From NCBI RefSeq assembly GCF_002949795.1, contig NZ_CP026692.1:6494545-6558544 (forward strand): a DNA stretch of 64,000 nt, given 5' to 3'. The DNA comes from Nostoc sp. 'Lobaria pulmonaria (5183) cyanobiont' (lineage in GTDB: Bacteria > Cyanobacteriota > Cyanobacteriia > Cyanobacteriales > Nostocaceae). Every line of letters starts with the position of its first letter. Position 1 is the first letter of the stretch. Below are positions 36,224 through 45,166 of the stretch, piece by piece. A model generated the notes under the pieces. That model did no database searches. It worked only from the letters and a program-made list of their open reading frames with translations, and had not been told where the DNA came from. Position numbers and translations under genes: made by a program.

Positions 36224-38392
36224 CTAGTTAGTTTTCTCCCCATTAATTGAACCTTGGAATAAAGGGTCACATTTGTTTTCTACAACTACGCACATATTGC
36301 TAAGTGCTTGCTGATAATTATCCATGTCATCTTGCTCAAGAAATATTTTGGCAGATGCCTGTATATCTTCGACAGCTTTTGTCTGGTTTTTGTTAGCTTC
36401 ACTACCACCATATTGTGCCAGTTCATAGCGAACCATACCTCGTTTGAGATATGCTTTTGCTAATTTGGGGCTTAGAATTAATGCTTGGTTAAAGTCAGCG
36501 ATCGCTTGATTATATTCTTGCTGATAATTGCTGCTATATTGAGCAATTTGATAATAGACAACGCCCCGCTGGAAGTAAGCTTCGGCTTTGGAGACATTAA
36601 GTTTTATTGCTTGAGTAAAATCTGCGATCGCTTTTTTGTAAGCTTGTTGAGATTCACCACTATATTTAGCCATTTGAGCGCGGACAATCCCCCGTCTGAC
36701 ATAAGCTTCAATTTCATTATTATCCAGACCGATGGCTCGATTATAGTCAGCGATCGCTAGATTATATTCTTTATCGGGATCGTTGCTATATTCGGCGAGC
36801 ATATAGCGGGCATTGCCCCGATTTACCAGAGCTTTGATTTGATTGGGATTGATTTTCAGAGCTTGGCTATAATCTGTAACTGCTCCTTCGTAGTCTTTCA
36901 GGTTATAGCGAGCATTACCACGATTTACAATTGCTCTAGCATGTGTCGGTTCTTGTTCAATTGCTTCGCTAAAGTTGACAATTGCTTTGTCATAGTCTCG
37001 CTCTTTATAAGCAATATAACCTTGCTGATAAGAATCAGCGAAGCTGAGTTTATTATTTGGCTTAGGAGACTTGATTGTTTGTTGGGTGTAAGCATTTTGG
37101 GAAACCAACGGCTGAGTAAATTTAATCATTACGTCTGCATATCCCAATAAACCAAAACCCAGCAAACAAAAAATAATCGGGTACAACTTTGACTTTTTGG
37201 CAGGTTTATATGAACCGCTGGGAGTCATTATTGGCTGCCAGTAATTAACTAGCTGCTGCGGTGACATGGCTCGCTGGGGAAAATGCGGTGTCTGAGTGTA
37301 GCGTTTTTTAGCTTTGATTCGCGGTTGGAGATGTTCTCTAGCTTCTATAGCCCGATGTGATGGAAAGGGGTCGCGTCCGCCTAATCGCACGGTACGTTCG
37401 CACCAGGGACAGCTACGCATGTGGTTGTTGTAGCGATGCTGGGGATTTGTCGTGCAGGTAATCAGGGAATCTTCGGCTTCAGCGATTGCCGAGAGCCAAG
37501 TCTGGGCACTGGGGCGCAGTTGTGGATTGTTGTGACCCTCTTCAAAACAACGGACAAATAGTTCTTGTAAGCTGGGATGGAGAATTTCCCAAGGGGGTGC
37601 AATGGGTGTCGGCAGGTAGGGTACGTAACGCTTTTCGCTGTAAGTGAAATGACCCGATGCAATGCGTGCTTCGTAAGGTGGTGGCTCAATCGCACCTTGA
37701 AAAATCCCCGAAAATGGGTGGGTGCCTTCCATTAAGAGTTGAAATACTAGCACCGCCAACCCAAATAAATCGTGAGAGATTTCGCGATCGTGCTGGGCAA
37801 AAGTTTTATTTTGTAGTTCTGGTGGAGTAAACTCTGGTTTACCCACTGGACAGCGATAAACAACTTTGTTGTTTGAGTCGGTTACTTGGAAAGAGTCTGT
37901 GTCTATCAAAGTCACCAATGCCGTATCGCTGACGAGAATATTGGATTCGTTCACATCACCAATGCAATATCCACTAGCGTGCAAAGCTGCAAAAGCCGCC
38001 GCCAGGTTACGAGCCGTGCGGAGCAGGTACTGATAGTTGAATAGGGGGCAGTGTTGCCGACGGGTTCTGGGGTTATAAAAGTCGATGATTGGACGCATCC
38101 CCTGAATACGTGGCATCAAAAAGCCCATGATGCTATTTTTACCATCTGCCGCCCGTAATAAATCCTCTGGCCAAGCGATAGAGATATGCCCTAAACTAGC
38201 TGTAGGGTTTTCTGGCGGGTTGGCAAGCATTGCTTGGAGTTTATCAGCATGAGCAGTGGTTGGCTTGTGGTAAATCTTCGCCACCAAATTGCTATCGGAT
38301 GGTACTGCATAAACGCAAGCTTCACCCCCACGCCCCAAACTGACATTGAGGCTGAGGATTTCTTTTTTAGGGGAACAACGTAGTACCTGCAT
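36224..38392 (-). CDS. Kinase-domain protein with membrane segment and TPRs (TerY-P triad kinase)
   Basis: 722 aa. Kinase domain (about 10-315): Gly-loop LGRGGEACVY (19-28), Lys39, catalytic loop IGDVNESNIL (144-153; Asp146, Asn151), metal motif DTD (164-166) in place of DFG. A Cys-His/CPWC segment (about 325-340) follows, then a hydrophobic segment (IIFCLLGFGLLGYADVMI, about 402-419) and seven or so TPR units to the C-terminus. Kinases of this type form the TerY-P triad with a vWA protein and a PP2C phosphatase, both directly upstream here. It likely phosphorylates protein targets in a stress circuit; the target is unknown. Confidence 0.85.
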   Translation of the reverse strand: MQVLRCSPKKEILSLNVSLGRGGEACVYAVPSDSNLVAKIYHKPTTAHADKLQAMLANPPENPTASLGHISIAWPEDLLRAADGKNSIMGFLMPRIQGMRPIIDFYNPRTRRQHCPLFNYQYLLRTARNLAAAFAALHASGYCIGDVNESNILVSDTALVTLIDTDSFQVTDSNNKVVYRCPVGKPEFTPPELQNKTFAQHDREISHDLFGLAVLVFQLLMEGTHPFSGIFQGAIEPPPYEARIASGHFTYSEKRYVPYLPTPIAPPWEILHPSLQELFVRCFEEGHNNPQLRPSAQTWLSAIAEAEDSLITCTTNPQHRYNNHMRSCPWCERTVRLGGRDPFPSHRAIEAREHLQPRIKAKKRYTQTPHFPQRAMSPQQLVNYWQPIMTPSGSYKPAKKSKLYPIIFCLLGFGLLGYADVMIKFTQPLVSQNAYTQQTIKSPKPNNKLSFADSYQQGYIAYKERDYDKAIVNFSEAIEQEPTHARAIVNRGNARYNLKDYEGAVTDYSQALKINPNQIKALVNRGNARYMLAEYSNDPDKEYNLAIADYNRAIGLDNNEIEAYVRRGIVRAQMAKYSGESQQAYKKAIADFTQAIKLNVSKAEAYFQRGVVYYQIAQYSSNYQQEYNQAIADFNQALILSPKLAKAYLKRGMVRYELAQYGGSEANKNQTKAVEDIQASAKIFLEQDDMDNYQQALSNMCVVVENKCDPLFQGSINGEKTN

Positions 38393-38449
38393 AATGAAAT
38401 TACCGCTAACGGGAGTTATTGTAAGATGTGAAACCTGTAGATTGATTGC

Positions 38450-39232
38450 TCACAAGTCGTTGAATGCGGCTATAATGAGTGTCAAATCATCATCAGTGCG
38501 TTGCGTAATCCGCTCTGAGCGTAAAAATTTTACTAACTGCTCCTTCGCTTCTGTCTTATCCTCGGTATTGGCGACAAATTCAAACAGCGGAAAAAAGAAT
38601 GGTTTGTGAGGTTCGCCAACAACCATATTCAAAGCCAACATTTGTAATCCGTCGGTGATGATACCAACGTTTACTATGTCTGTGCGCCATAATCTCATCT
38701 GTGCTGTATCTAAGGCATTAGGCGAAGTTAAAAAAGTGGTTTCGTTGATGTATTCACCACTGTCAGGCATAGTCAGTGCCAACAGGTTGCCCATACGATC
38801 TTTTGCCACTGCCAAACCATCACCTATCTGTACCACAGCTACAACTTCTGGTGTGGCAACCAGCATAATTAAGGTAGTTGCTAAATCTTGAGGTTGTTTT
38901 TCACAAGTAGCTGCCTCATCTTCCACAGCTTTTTTGGCGGCGAATATGGCATCATTTAAGAGCGATCGCACCAATGTATCATCAGTCAAACTTTTTCGGG
39001 TCAGCCCAATGGTTGAAATGTTTTCTATTGCTGTCTCCACAGCAACCATCGCTCCCACTTTACCAAGGCTAGCAGAACCCGCGCCATCTGCTGCGGCCGC
39101 CACTAAAACATTATCTGACAATATCTGCCAGTGATGAGCATCCTGACATAATTGATTGTTTTTTAAGTGACTTGTACCACATACAGACGCAGCCACAATC
39201 CGCCATTGAGCAATCTGTTTTGATATGTTCAT
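38450..39232 (-). CDS. PP2C family serine/threonine phosphatase (TerY-P triad)
   Basis: 260 aa. PP2C motifs: NNQLCQDAHHWQ (25-36), AAADGAGSASLGKVGA (46-61; Asp49 binds metal), DLATTLIMLVATPEVVAVVQIGDG (about 115-138) and a C-terminal TDDDLTLIIA with the metal-binding Asp. Residue spacing fits an active phosphatase. It lies between the vWA gene (50 bp) and the kinase gene (57 bp), the typical order of the TerY-P triad. It should reverse the phosphorylation made by the neighbouring kinase. Confidence 0.88.
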   Translation of the reverse strand: MNISKQIAQWRIVAASVCGTSHLKNNQLCQDAHHWQILSDNVLVAAAADGAGSASLGKVGAMVAVETAIENISTIGLTRKSLTDDTLVRSLLNDAIFAAKKAVEDEAATCEKQPQDLATTLIMLVATPEVVAVVQIGDGLAVAKDRMGNLLALTMPDSGEYINETTFLTSPNALDTAQMRLWRTDIVNVGIITDGLQMLALNMVVGEPHKPFFFPLFEFVANTEDKTEAKEQLVKFLRSERITQRTDDDLTLIIAAFNDL

Positions 39233-39282
39233 AAATTTTTTTCAAGCAGCTAACTGTGTAAACATCAAGCTGCAATTTTTAA

Positions 39283-39957
39283 TTAAACAGTCCCCCAACC
39301 AATCGGCGGTAGTGCTACCTGTTCGTCTACTTGGGAATGAGAAACAGCTGACATACTAGTTGACAGCCAGACAAACATCTCGATAAAATTTAATCCTTTA
39401 AGCTTTAAGGGAGTACGTACAGTTATTTGATTTAAACGCGTCATATTCGCATTTTCTACTCCAACTGTAAAGAATGCTACCCGCTTGTTCGCCTCGTCTC
39501 CCTGTAGGCGCTGGGATGCTTGTTCTACTATATGCTCTAACTCGCCTTGGGGTTCTCCATCGGTAATCATAAATACCCAAGGACGATAGTAAGCAATCCC
39601 ATTGGCACGATACTGAGATTTCCGCTCTTGAATTATGTCCAAAGCTTTATGAATTCCCGCACCCATTGTAGTCAAGCCCTGTGCTGTCAAGATAGGCGGA
39701 TTGAATTGATCGGCAGTTACAAAGTCTTGTAATACATTGATATTACTATCAAAAGTGACGATCGCCACTTCCACCCGTCTAGCGGCTAAAGAATTTTTGA
39801 CTAATTCATCCTTTAAGCTTAGTAAACCTTGATTTAAAGCCTCAATCGGCTCTCCTTGCATCGACCCAGATGTGTCTAATAAAAGTACACAAGGACAACG
39901 TGGTTCTGGGTTCTCAGCAAATTCTACTACTTCATCAAGTCTTAATGTATCATGCAT
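39283..39957 (-). CDS. TerY-like von Willebrand factor A domain protein
   Basis: 224 aa from the ATG at 39957; the frame runs to a TTG at 39984. The MIDAS metal site is complete: LLLDTSGSMQG (25-35; DxSxS), a Thr in the GLTTMGAG loop and Asp in MITDGEPQGE. The whole length is one vWA domain, as in TerY. vWA proteins of this group scaffold metal-dependent complexes in tellurium-type stress systems. It is the first gene of the three-gene unit with the phosphatase and kinase. Confidence 0.88.
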   Translation of the reverse strand: MHDTLRLDEVVEFAENPEPRCPCVLLLDTSGSMQGEPIEALNQGLLSLKDELVKNSLAARRVEVAIVTFDSNINVLQDFVTADQFNPPILTAQGLTTMGAGIHKALDIIQERKSQYRANGIAYYRPWVFMITDGEPQGELEHIVEQASQRLQGDEANKRVAFFTVGVENANMTRLNQITVRTPLKLKGLNFIEMFVWLSTSMSAVSHSQVDEQVALPPIGWGTV

Positions 39958-40713
39958 AACTTTTTGTGTTATGTTAAAGTCCAAAGCTTTATTTTCCTTT
40001 GCTCAGAGTATATAGATCCAATCGCCGAGGCGACTACAGAATATAGTATCTAGTGGTAGATGCTCTAATCTTTATTAAACAAATTATTTTCATGAAGTTC
40101 TCTATATACTCTATATATTTAAGATGAACTTGAGCACAGCTTAGTTTAGCAAAAAAGAGTTTATCAAAACCCAGCATTACCTGTTGTAATGTATCTACCA
40201 AAAAGTTATATCCATTAAACCTACAGTACAATAAATACGTAAACTTTCCTAGATAAGTTTTTAAAGATTTTATGTAGAAGAATCGTTTCTTTAAGGAAGA
40301 GTAATTAACCATAATTAAGCTAGTTAACTCTAGAATTATACCAGTGTAACTGCGCGAACTTGGAATCAAATTTGCCTCTGGAAGCGAGTGGGTATAAATA
40401 AACGTCATTATTAAGGTCTTCACTCAAGAGTTGTCAGTAGTAGGTAAAATCCAGAATTAACCAACATCGACTGATAATCTAGCTATGATAGATGTTTACC
40501 TTTATTCATACCTACTTGTTTTTTGAGATAGATTAAGTTAAGTGTGCTAAATGTAACAAATGATTTAGGAAACTTACAATTTTTAATATATGTACATACT
40601 TTCAAATAAATAATTTGTGGATAGAAAAATATTACAAAAAAGAGAATACTTTATAGCTGATATTTTCAATTTACAAATGTTCAGTTGTTGATTCCGCAAA
40701 AAACTTGAAAAAT
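39958..40713. other. Intergenic region between divergent genes
   Basis: 756 bp, AT-rich. A 129-codon minus-strand frame at 40034-40423 has no recognised family and poor composition, so it is not called a gene. The region should contain the promoters of the TerY-P triad and the PATAN regulator; no box was identified. Confidence 0.5.
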
Positions 40714-42099
40714 ATGAATTACTCAGGTACATTCACCAAACTACGTCCTCTAAGTTTGTTAAGACAATTATCCAATTGTTTTGACAGTACTTGTTTACAA
40801 GTATTTAGTAACTCAGTTTCTTGGTCGATTTACTTAGAACAGGGCAAAATAACTTACGCTACCCATTCCGTGGAACCTTTTGATCGACTAGAACGCCATT
40901 TGCGACGCCTCAGCCAGCAAATTCCACTCCTTACTAATGAGGTTCGCGTGCAAGTACGGCTGATGTTTGAACTTGACTCACACAGTCAGTTAATCAAAGA
41001 TGACACTAATTCGAGTAGCCACCCTCCTGAGTATCAGGCTATATCCTGGCTTGTTAGTCAACAACATCTACATTCTACACAAGCAGCAATGCTGGTTCAA
41101 GAATTAGTTAAAGAGGTAATTGAATCATTTTTGCTCATCCAAGAAGGTACTTATGAATTAACAGAACCAGTTGATAGAATGCCAAAAATTTGCAGGCTAG
41201 ATGTAGAAAAAGTTCTCGACCGTTGCCAAGTAAAATTACAGAATTGGCAGGCTTTTGTACCCAAAATTTCTTCTCCATATCAACGTCCATATCTGTTGAT
41301 TAATAACAAGTTTGATAACCAAGATTTACCAGACCTACAGCCAGATTTAACTAACTGCATGAAGGGTTTTAGCCTCTGTCATCTGGCTGCAATTCTGAAT
41401 CAAGATGAAATTCAACTAGCTCGCAATTTATACCCTTACATCCTTAAGGGTGCGATTATCCTCCATGAACCCGATCCACCATTTGATAAATTACCAAAGC
41501 TTTTTGAGGAGCGACCGCTTTTATCAAAATTGATTTCAGGATTAGTTGACACCAAACAAGAATTAAGTACCACTGTAAATTCTTACCCAAATATTCCTGA
41601 AGAGAAAATAGTTTCTGTTGAGCGATTACCACAGATTTCTACTCCTTCAACAGAAAACTTTCAGGAACCAACAATATCAAATAACATAAATCCTGCTTCC
41701 CAAAGAGTAACAGCTGCTACTGTAACAGTACAAAAAGTTCACAAAATTGTTTCTGTAGATGATAGCCCCACAATCCTTAAAGAAATTAGTTATTTCTTAG
41801 AAAATGAGAATTTTTCTGTAGTGACTATTAACGATCCAGTGAAAGCCGTTTTGTCAATTATAAGGCACAAACCAGACTTAATTTTGTTGGATTTAAATAT
41901 GCTAGGAATTGATGGCTATGAATTGTGCCGAATTATACGAAATAATTCTATATTTCAGAATACTCCCATCATCTTTGTCACTGGTAGTAAAGGAATTGTA
42001 GACAAAGTAAAAGCAAAATTAGTCGGGGCTTCTGGTTACCTAACCAAACCATTTACTCGTGCCGAATTGCTAAAAATAGTCTTCATGCATTTGACTTAA
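40714..42099 (+). CDS. PATAN-domain response regulator (PatA/PixG type)
   Basis: 461 aa from ATG 40714 (the frame opens at a TTG, 40705). The N-terminal PATAN/DUF4388 domain (about 1-100) has SLLRQLSNCFDSTCLQV and WSIYLEQGKITYATHS; a middle region (about 100-270) follows; a linker (about 270-340); and a C-terminal receiver domain from 343 with acidic pair Asp349/350, phosphoacceptor Asp393 (LILLDLNM), Thr423 region (FVTGSKG) and Lys445 (YLTKPF). This is the PatA/PixG layout used in pattern control or in phototaxis and motility signalling. A broken CheY gene follows directly, as PixH follows PixG. Confidence 0.9.
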   Translation: MNYSGTFTKLRPLSLLRQLSNCFDSTCLQVFSNSVSWSIYLEQGKITYATHSVEPFDRLERHLRRLSQQIPLLTNEVRVQVRLMFELDSHSQLIKDDTNSSSHPPEYQAISWLVSQQHLHSTQAAMLVQELVKEVIESFLLIQEGTYELTEPVDRMPKICRLDVEKVLDRCQVKLQNWQAFVPKISSPYQRPYLLINNKFDNQDLPDLQPDLTNCMKGFSLCHLAAILNQDEIQLARNLYPYILKGAIILHEPDPPFDKLPKLFEERPLLSKLISGLVDTKQELSTTVNSYPNIPEEKIVSVERLPQISTPSTENFQEPTISNNINPASQRVTAATVTVQKVHKIVSVDDSPTILKEISYFLENENFSVVTINDPVKAVLSIIRHKPDLILLDLNMLGIDGYELCRIIRNNSIFQNTPIIFVTGSKGIVDKVKAKLVGASGYLTKPFTRAELLKIVFMHLT

Positions 42100-42130
42100 A
42101 TTAACCATAAAATCTAACGACTTTGAGCTA

Positions 42131-42345
42131 ATGAAGATAAATATGGCAACAATTTTAGTTGTTGAAGATGCTCCTTCTCAGTTGGAGTTAATCAATAGCT
42201 TTTTAAGAGGCAGTGGACATACAGTAATTAAAGCTTATGATGCCAAAGATGGAATGAGCAAGGCAATAAATTATCGCCTGGATACAATTATTACTGATGT
42301 GGTAATGCCATAAATTAACGGTTTTGAATTCTGCCGCCAAATGCA
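42131..42345 (+). pseudogene. Broken CheY-like response regulator (PixH/PilH type)
   Basis: From ATG 42131 or 42143 the frame gives MATILVVEDAPSQLELINSF and IITDVVMP, including the acidic residues and phosphoacceptor Asp, then TAA at 42311-42313 where the family has Gly. The reading continues in frame as INGFEFCRQMQKL for a few codons and then homology is lost; the second half of the domain (Thr/Ser, Lys) is missing. The gene normally encodes about 120 aa. Any chemotaxis genes that would follow (CheW, MCP, CheA) are absent. Confidence 0.85.
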
Positions 42346-42373
42346 AAAACTAGCTTCTGTCTGCTACAAAGTT

Positions 42374-43321
42374 TTAGTATATGGCAGAGAAATCATAATT
42401 CGGGTTGTTGTAGGCTGGATTTAATGTGGCAGATGTTACAAGGTCAGGACTGCTGATTAAACTGATGATATCAGTGCCGATAGCTTTGCTGGGCGTAGTA
42501 CTACCTAGCGATATTAGTTCGCCACTAACAGAAAAATTCCAGCCTTCATTACCAACGAGTGTTTTGCCATCACCACTGGCTTCAATCCGATTTCCAAGGA
42601 GATTGCTGTTACTTACACTGGCTGTGTTGCCACTACCTAGTATGTCGTTGTTACTACCAGGGAGTGAATTGGCATTACCAAATATGTCGTTGTTATTGCC
42701 TAAGTTCCAGTTACCGTTACCGGAGGTTGTGTTATCTTTACCAAAGCTCCAGTTGCCGTTACCTTCGGTTTTGCCGCCATCACTGTAGTTCCAGTTACCG
42801 TTACCGTTGGTTGTGTTGCTACTACCATATAACCAGTTACCATTACCGTCAGTTGTATTGTTACTACCATATAACCAGTTACCGTTACCTTTACCACTGT
42901 TGCTAGTGGCATTTGCACCATCTAAGTTTTTAAGATCAGATATCCAGTTATCACTGTTATAAGGTACAGGTAGACCGTTGCCAGTTTTAGGTAGGTTGCT
43001 ACCACTCTCCTTGGAGGGGGGAGTGCTGCCAAATGGTAAGTTACCGGGGAGGTTCCCGCTAGCAGTGGCATTGTTAGCACTAGATGCGCTACCGCCAGCA
43101 AAGGGGTTGCTACCGCCAGCAAAGGGGTTGCTACCACCACTGAAGGAAGCGAAGCTATTACTACCACTAGCAGCCCCACTGAAGCCACCGCCACCATCTA
43201 AACTACTGCCATCGGTGGACTGCCATTTGCCATCACTGAAAGAAAAATTGCCATTACCAGTTGAGTTGTTGCTAGTACCTTGTGGTTCAGCAGTTTGATT
43301 GCCATTGTCAGAAGTTGCCAT
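42374..43321 (-). CDS. Gly/Asn/Ser-rich repeat protein, function unknown
   Basis: 315 aa from the ATG at 43321, with AGGAG about 9-13 bases upstream. No family recognised. The protein starts MATSDNGNQTAEPQG and has no signal peptide. A Ser/Gly/Phe-rich part contains the doublet GGSNPFA twice. From about residue 135 come six or more repeats of about 14-16 residues with the pattern GNGNW-x-Y/F/L-G/S-x-x-N/G-x-x-x, drifting into NNDIFGNANSLPGS-type units. The tail (about 270-315) is ordinary: SLISSPDLVTSATLNPAYNNPNYDF. Regular Gly-Asn spacing could form a beta-solenoid. Secretion route not evident. Confidence 0.75.
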   Translation of the reverse strand: MATSDNGNQTAEPQGTSNNSTGNGNFSFSDGKWQSTDGSSLDGGGGFSGAASGSNSFASFSGGSNPFAGGSNPFAGGSASSANNATASGNLPGNLPFGSTPPSKESGSNLPKTGNGLPVPYNSDNWISDLKNLDGANATSNSGKGNGNWLYGSNNTTDGNGNWLYGSSNTTNGNGNWNYSDGGKTEGNGNWSFGKDNTTSGNGNWNLGNNNDIFGNANSLPGSNNDILGSGNTASVSNSNLLGNRIEASGDGKTLVGNEGWNFSVSGELISLGSTTPSKAIGTDIISLISSPDLVTSATLNPAYNNPNYDFSAIY

Positions 43322-43881
43322 TAGAATTAAACTCCTATTACTCAAACTGAAATTCCTCCATCAAAAGGAAGATCAACGACATGAATGAAAGCATTTTTTT
43401 ACTTTCATTTTCAATAAAAAATACTAATAAAAACAGCAAGCACTACATTTATTAAAAGTATACAAAATCAGATTTACATTTAAAATGAACAAAATTTCGA
43501 TTGTATTGCCGATTTTTTAGATTGGATTGTCTATTCTTTCGATCTTGTTGAGCTAGATTTCAGAAAAATGTCCGATAATCCTTATTGTGAAAGCTTTAGA
43601 GGCAGTTTCTACAGTGATTTTTCGGCACAAACAGGGCAAATTTACCTCTTTGGAGTTCTACAATACAATGCAATGTAATTACACTACAAAAAACAGTAAA
43701 GTGTAATTTTTGTAGTCTATTTAGTGAGAAAATATTACTTGTGAGATTTTATCGAGTTTTAAAGATTTAAGTTCTGCGATCGCTAAAGCAAACACATCTA
43801 AATTACTCTCGATCGCAACCAATGTTAAGAACCAACGAAAAAATCAGCATTTCTCATTTGATTTATTTTCCAAGTCTCAAA

Positions 43882-43910
43882 GCCATGTCTACGACGGGCT
43901 ACGCCTTGTG
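43882..43910 (+). repeat. Small dispersed repeat, ATGTCTACGACGGGCTACG type
   Basis: Core TGTCTACGACGGGCTACGCC. Close copies are at 44196, 50947 and 51063 (+) and 50155 (-). It fits the class of very small mobile repeats described in Nostoc. Confidence 0.85.
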
Positions 43911-44195
43911 AAATCGTGGTCATTGCTCATCGCAAAAAACTGGGCTTGTTGAGAACAGAGAAAAAATAATGTCCCTTTTACATAATGTAATAATTGCTCA
44001 ACTATGGAGTCATAATGCTAGAAAGTAAAACTAGAGTCAATCTTCAAGATAAATTAAGCAACAAATTCTTTGAAAAGCGCTCTTGAAGTTTTTCAAATCA
44101 GAAAAAATCTTGTGTATTTAGATTGCTGGTTTTATGGTATTTTAGCTCAAGCGTGAGAAATAAAATGGCTCTCAATTGTAATGGTTATGCAAGAA

Positions 44196-44224
44196 GCGAT
44201 GTCTACGACGGGCTGCGCTTACGC
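44196..44224 (+). repeat. Small dispersed repeat, ATGTCTACGACGGGCTGCG type
   Basis: 29 bp beginning GCGATGTCTACGACGG and ending GCGCTTACGC. Same family as 43882, only 314 bp away, intergenic. Confidence 0.88.
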
Positions 44225-44345
44225 ACAAAAGTTAGCTAATTGCGTTTTGTGTTTTGAAGCTTCATTCTAGCAGAAAACAGAACAATTTATAAGCCTGCTT
44301 TCTGGCTCAACTAATAATAAAATTCGTGACTATGGAGTATAAAAA

Positions 44346-44843
44346 ATGAAAAGTGTAGTGAGCGCAGCAGTTATCTTAACATTTCTTGGTGGAGTAAATT
44401 GCCTTCCTAGCTATGGACTCTTATCAAATATCAAGCCTTCAAACATAGAAGTTCAATCAATTGCTCAAGGTAATCATCAACAATTGATGGCTAAAGTTGG
44501 AACTACTTTAGATACTCCATTTTATCTGAAATATGGAAAGACAGCTTACCTTCCCACTGAAAATATTGAAATCAAATTTTCAAAAGTTATCCAGGATTCT
44601 CGGTGTCCAACTAAAGTCACTTGTATTTCGCAAGGGCAAGTTATTATTGGATTAGACATCATAAAAAATGGTCAGCAACTTTCAACATTAATGCTAACCC
44701 TAATCCCAGGTCGCGATCCTTTACCAATTCAACTTTCAGATAAATATTCGGTGAAATTGATCAGGGTTTCCCCGTACCCAATCAGCGGGCAGACGATCGC
44801 ACTTCAAGACTACATTGTTAAAATTGTTGTTAGTAGAAACTAA
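44346..44843 (+). CDS. Small exported protein of unknown function
   Basis: 165 aa. N-terminal signal peptide (MKSVVSAAVILTFLGGVNC, then LPSYG), possibly a lipoprotein-like or Sec signal. The mature part contains IEIKFSKVIQDSRCPTKVTCISQGQVIIGLDI (about 75-106), the DSRCP...C...G pattern of a small beta-rich family of secreted proteins (two Cys that may pair), with a Pro-rich C-terminal strand. GGAG lies 9-12 bases before the start. A role in the periplasm or outer layer is likely but unknown. It is followed by a heptamer repeat and a hairpin. Confidence 0.7.
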   Translation: MKSVVSAAVILTFLGGVNCLPSYGLLSNIKPSNIEVQSIAQGNHQQLMAKVGTTLDTPFYLKYGKTAYLPTENIEIKFSKVIQDSRCPTKVTCISQGQVIIGLDIIKNGQQLSTLMLTLIPGRDPLPIQLSDKYSVKLIRVSPYPISGQTIALQDYIVKIVVSRN

Positions 44844-45166
44844 ATAACCAACCTTTGACTTTTGGCTTTTGACTTTTGACTTCCCTGAAAGGGTTGACAC
44901 GCTTTTTTTCGGAAACAAAACACCCGGATTTTTCACAAGCGAGAAATCCGGGCGGATGTAGTTTAACCTCAAAATAAACCAAATAAAAATAATGTCTTAC
45001 TTCCCTGCGTAGATACATTCTCAGTATTTACTTATTTTTACATTGCCAGTCTAACGTAGTAGGATTGTTCAAGTGAAAGGGTAAGCCTTGCAGGGCGAGT
45101 AGCCATCGATCGCTTCTTGCACCCTAAAATAAGAGCAAAAGACGATTCCTAAAACAAGCACACTCC
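44844..45166. other. Intergenic region with heptamer repeat and hairpin
   Basis: 323 bp. It holds the TTTGACT-type repeat (44853-44883) and the hairpin CCCGGATTT (44923-44931)/AAATCCGGG (44944-44952). The hairpin may end the upstream transcript. The pheT promoter should be in the last 150 bp. Confidence 0.55.

Larger units (their letters stand above)
43322..44345. other. 1-kb region without a gene, with dispersed repeats
   Basis: AT-rich 1,024 bp between the repeat protein and the 44346 gene. It contains two copies of a small dispersed repeat (43882-43910 and 44196-44224). No coding frame with a recognisable product was seen. Promoters of both flanking genes should lie here. Confidence 0.6.

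Noticed and set aside
36840..37150. 103-codon plus-strand frame inside the kinase-TPR gene
   Set aside because: It is antisense to the TPR region and owes its openness to the repeated codons of the real gene.
40034..40423. 129-codon minus-strand frame between the vWA and PATAN genes
   Set aside because: No recognised family, uneven composition, no ribosome-binding site; likely a chance frame in AT-rich DNA.
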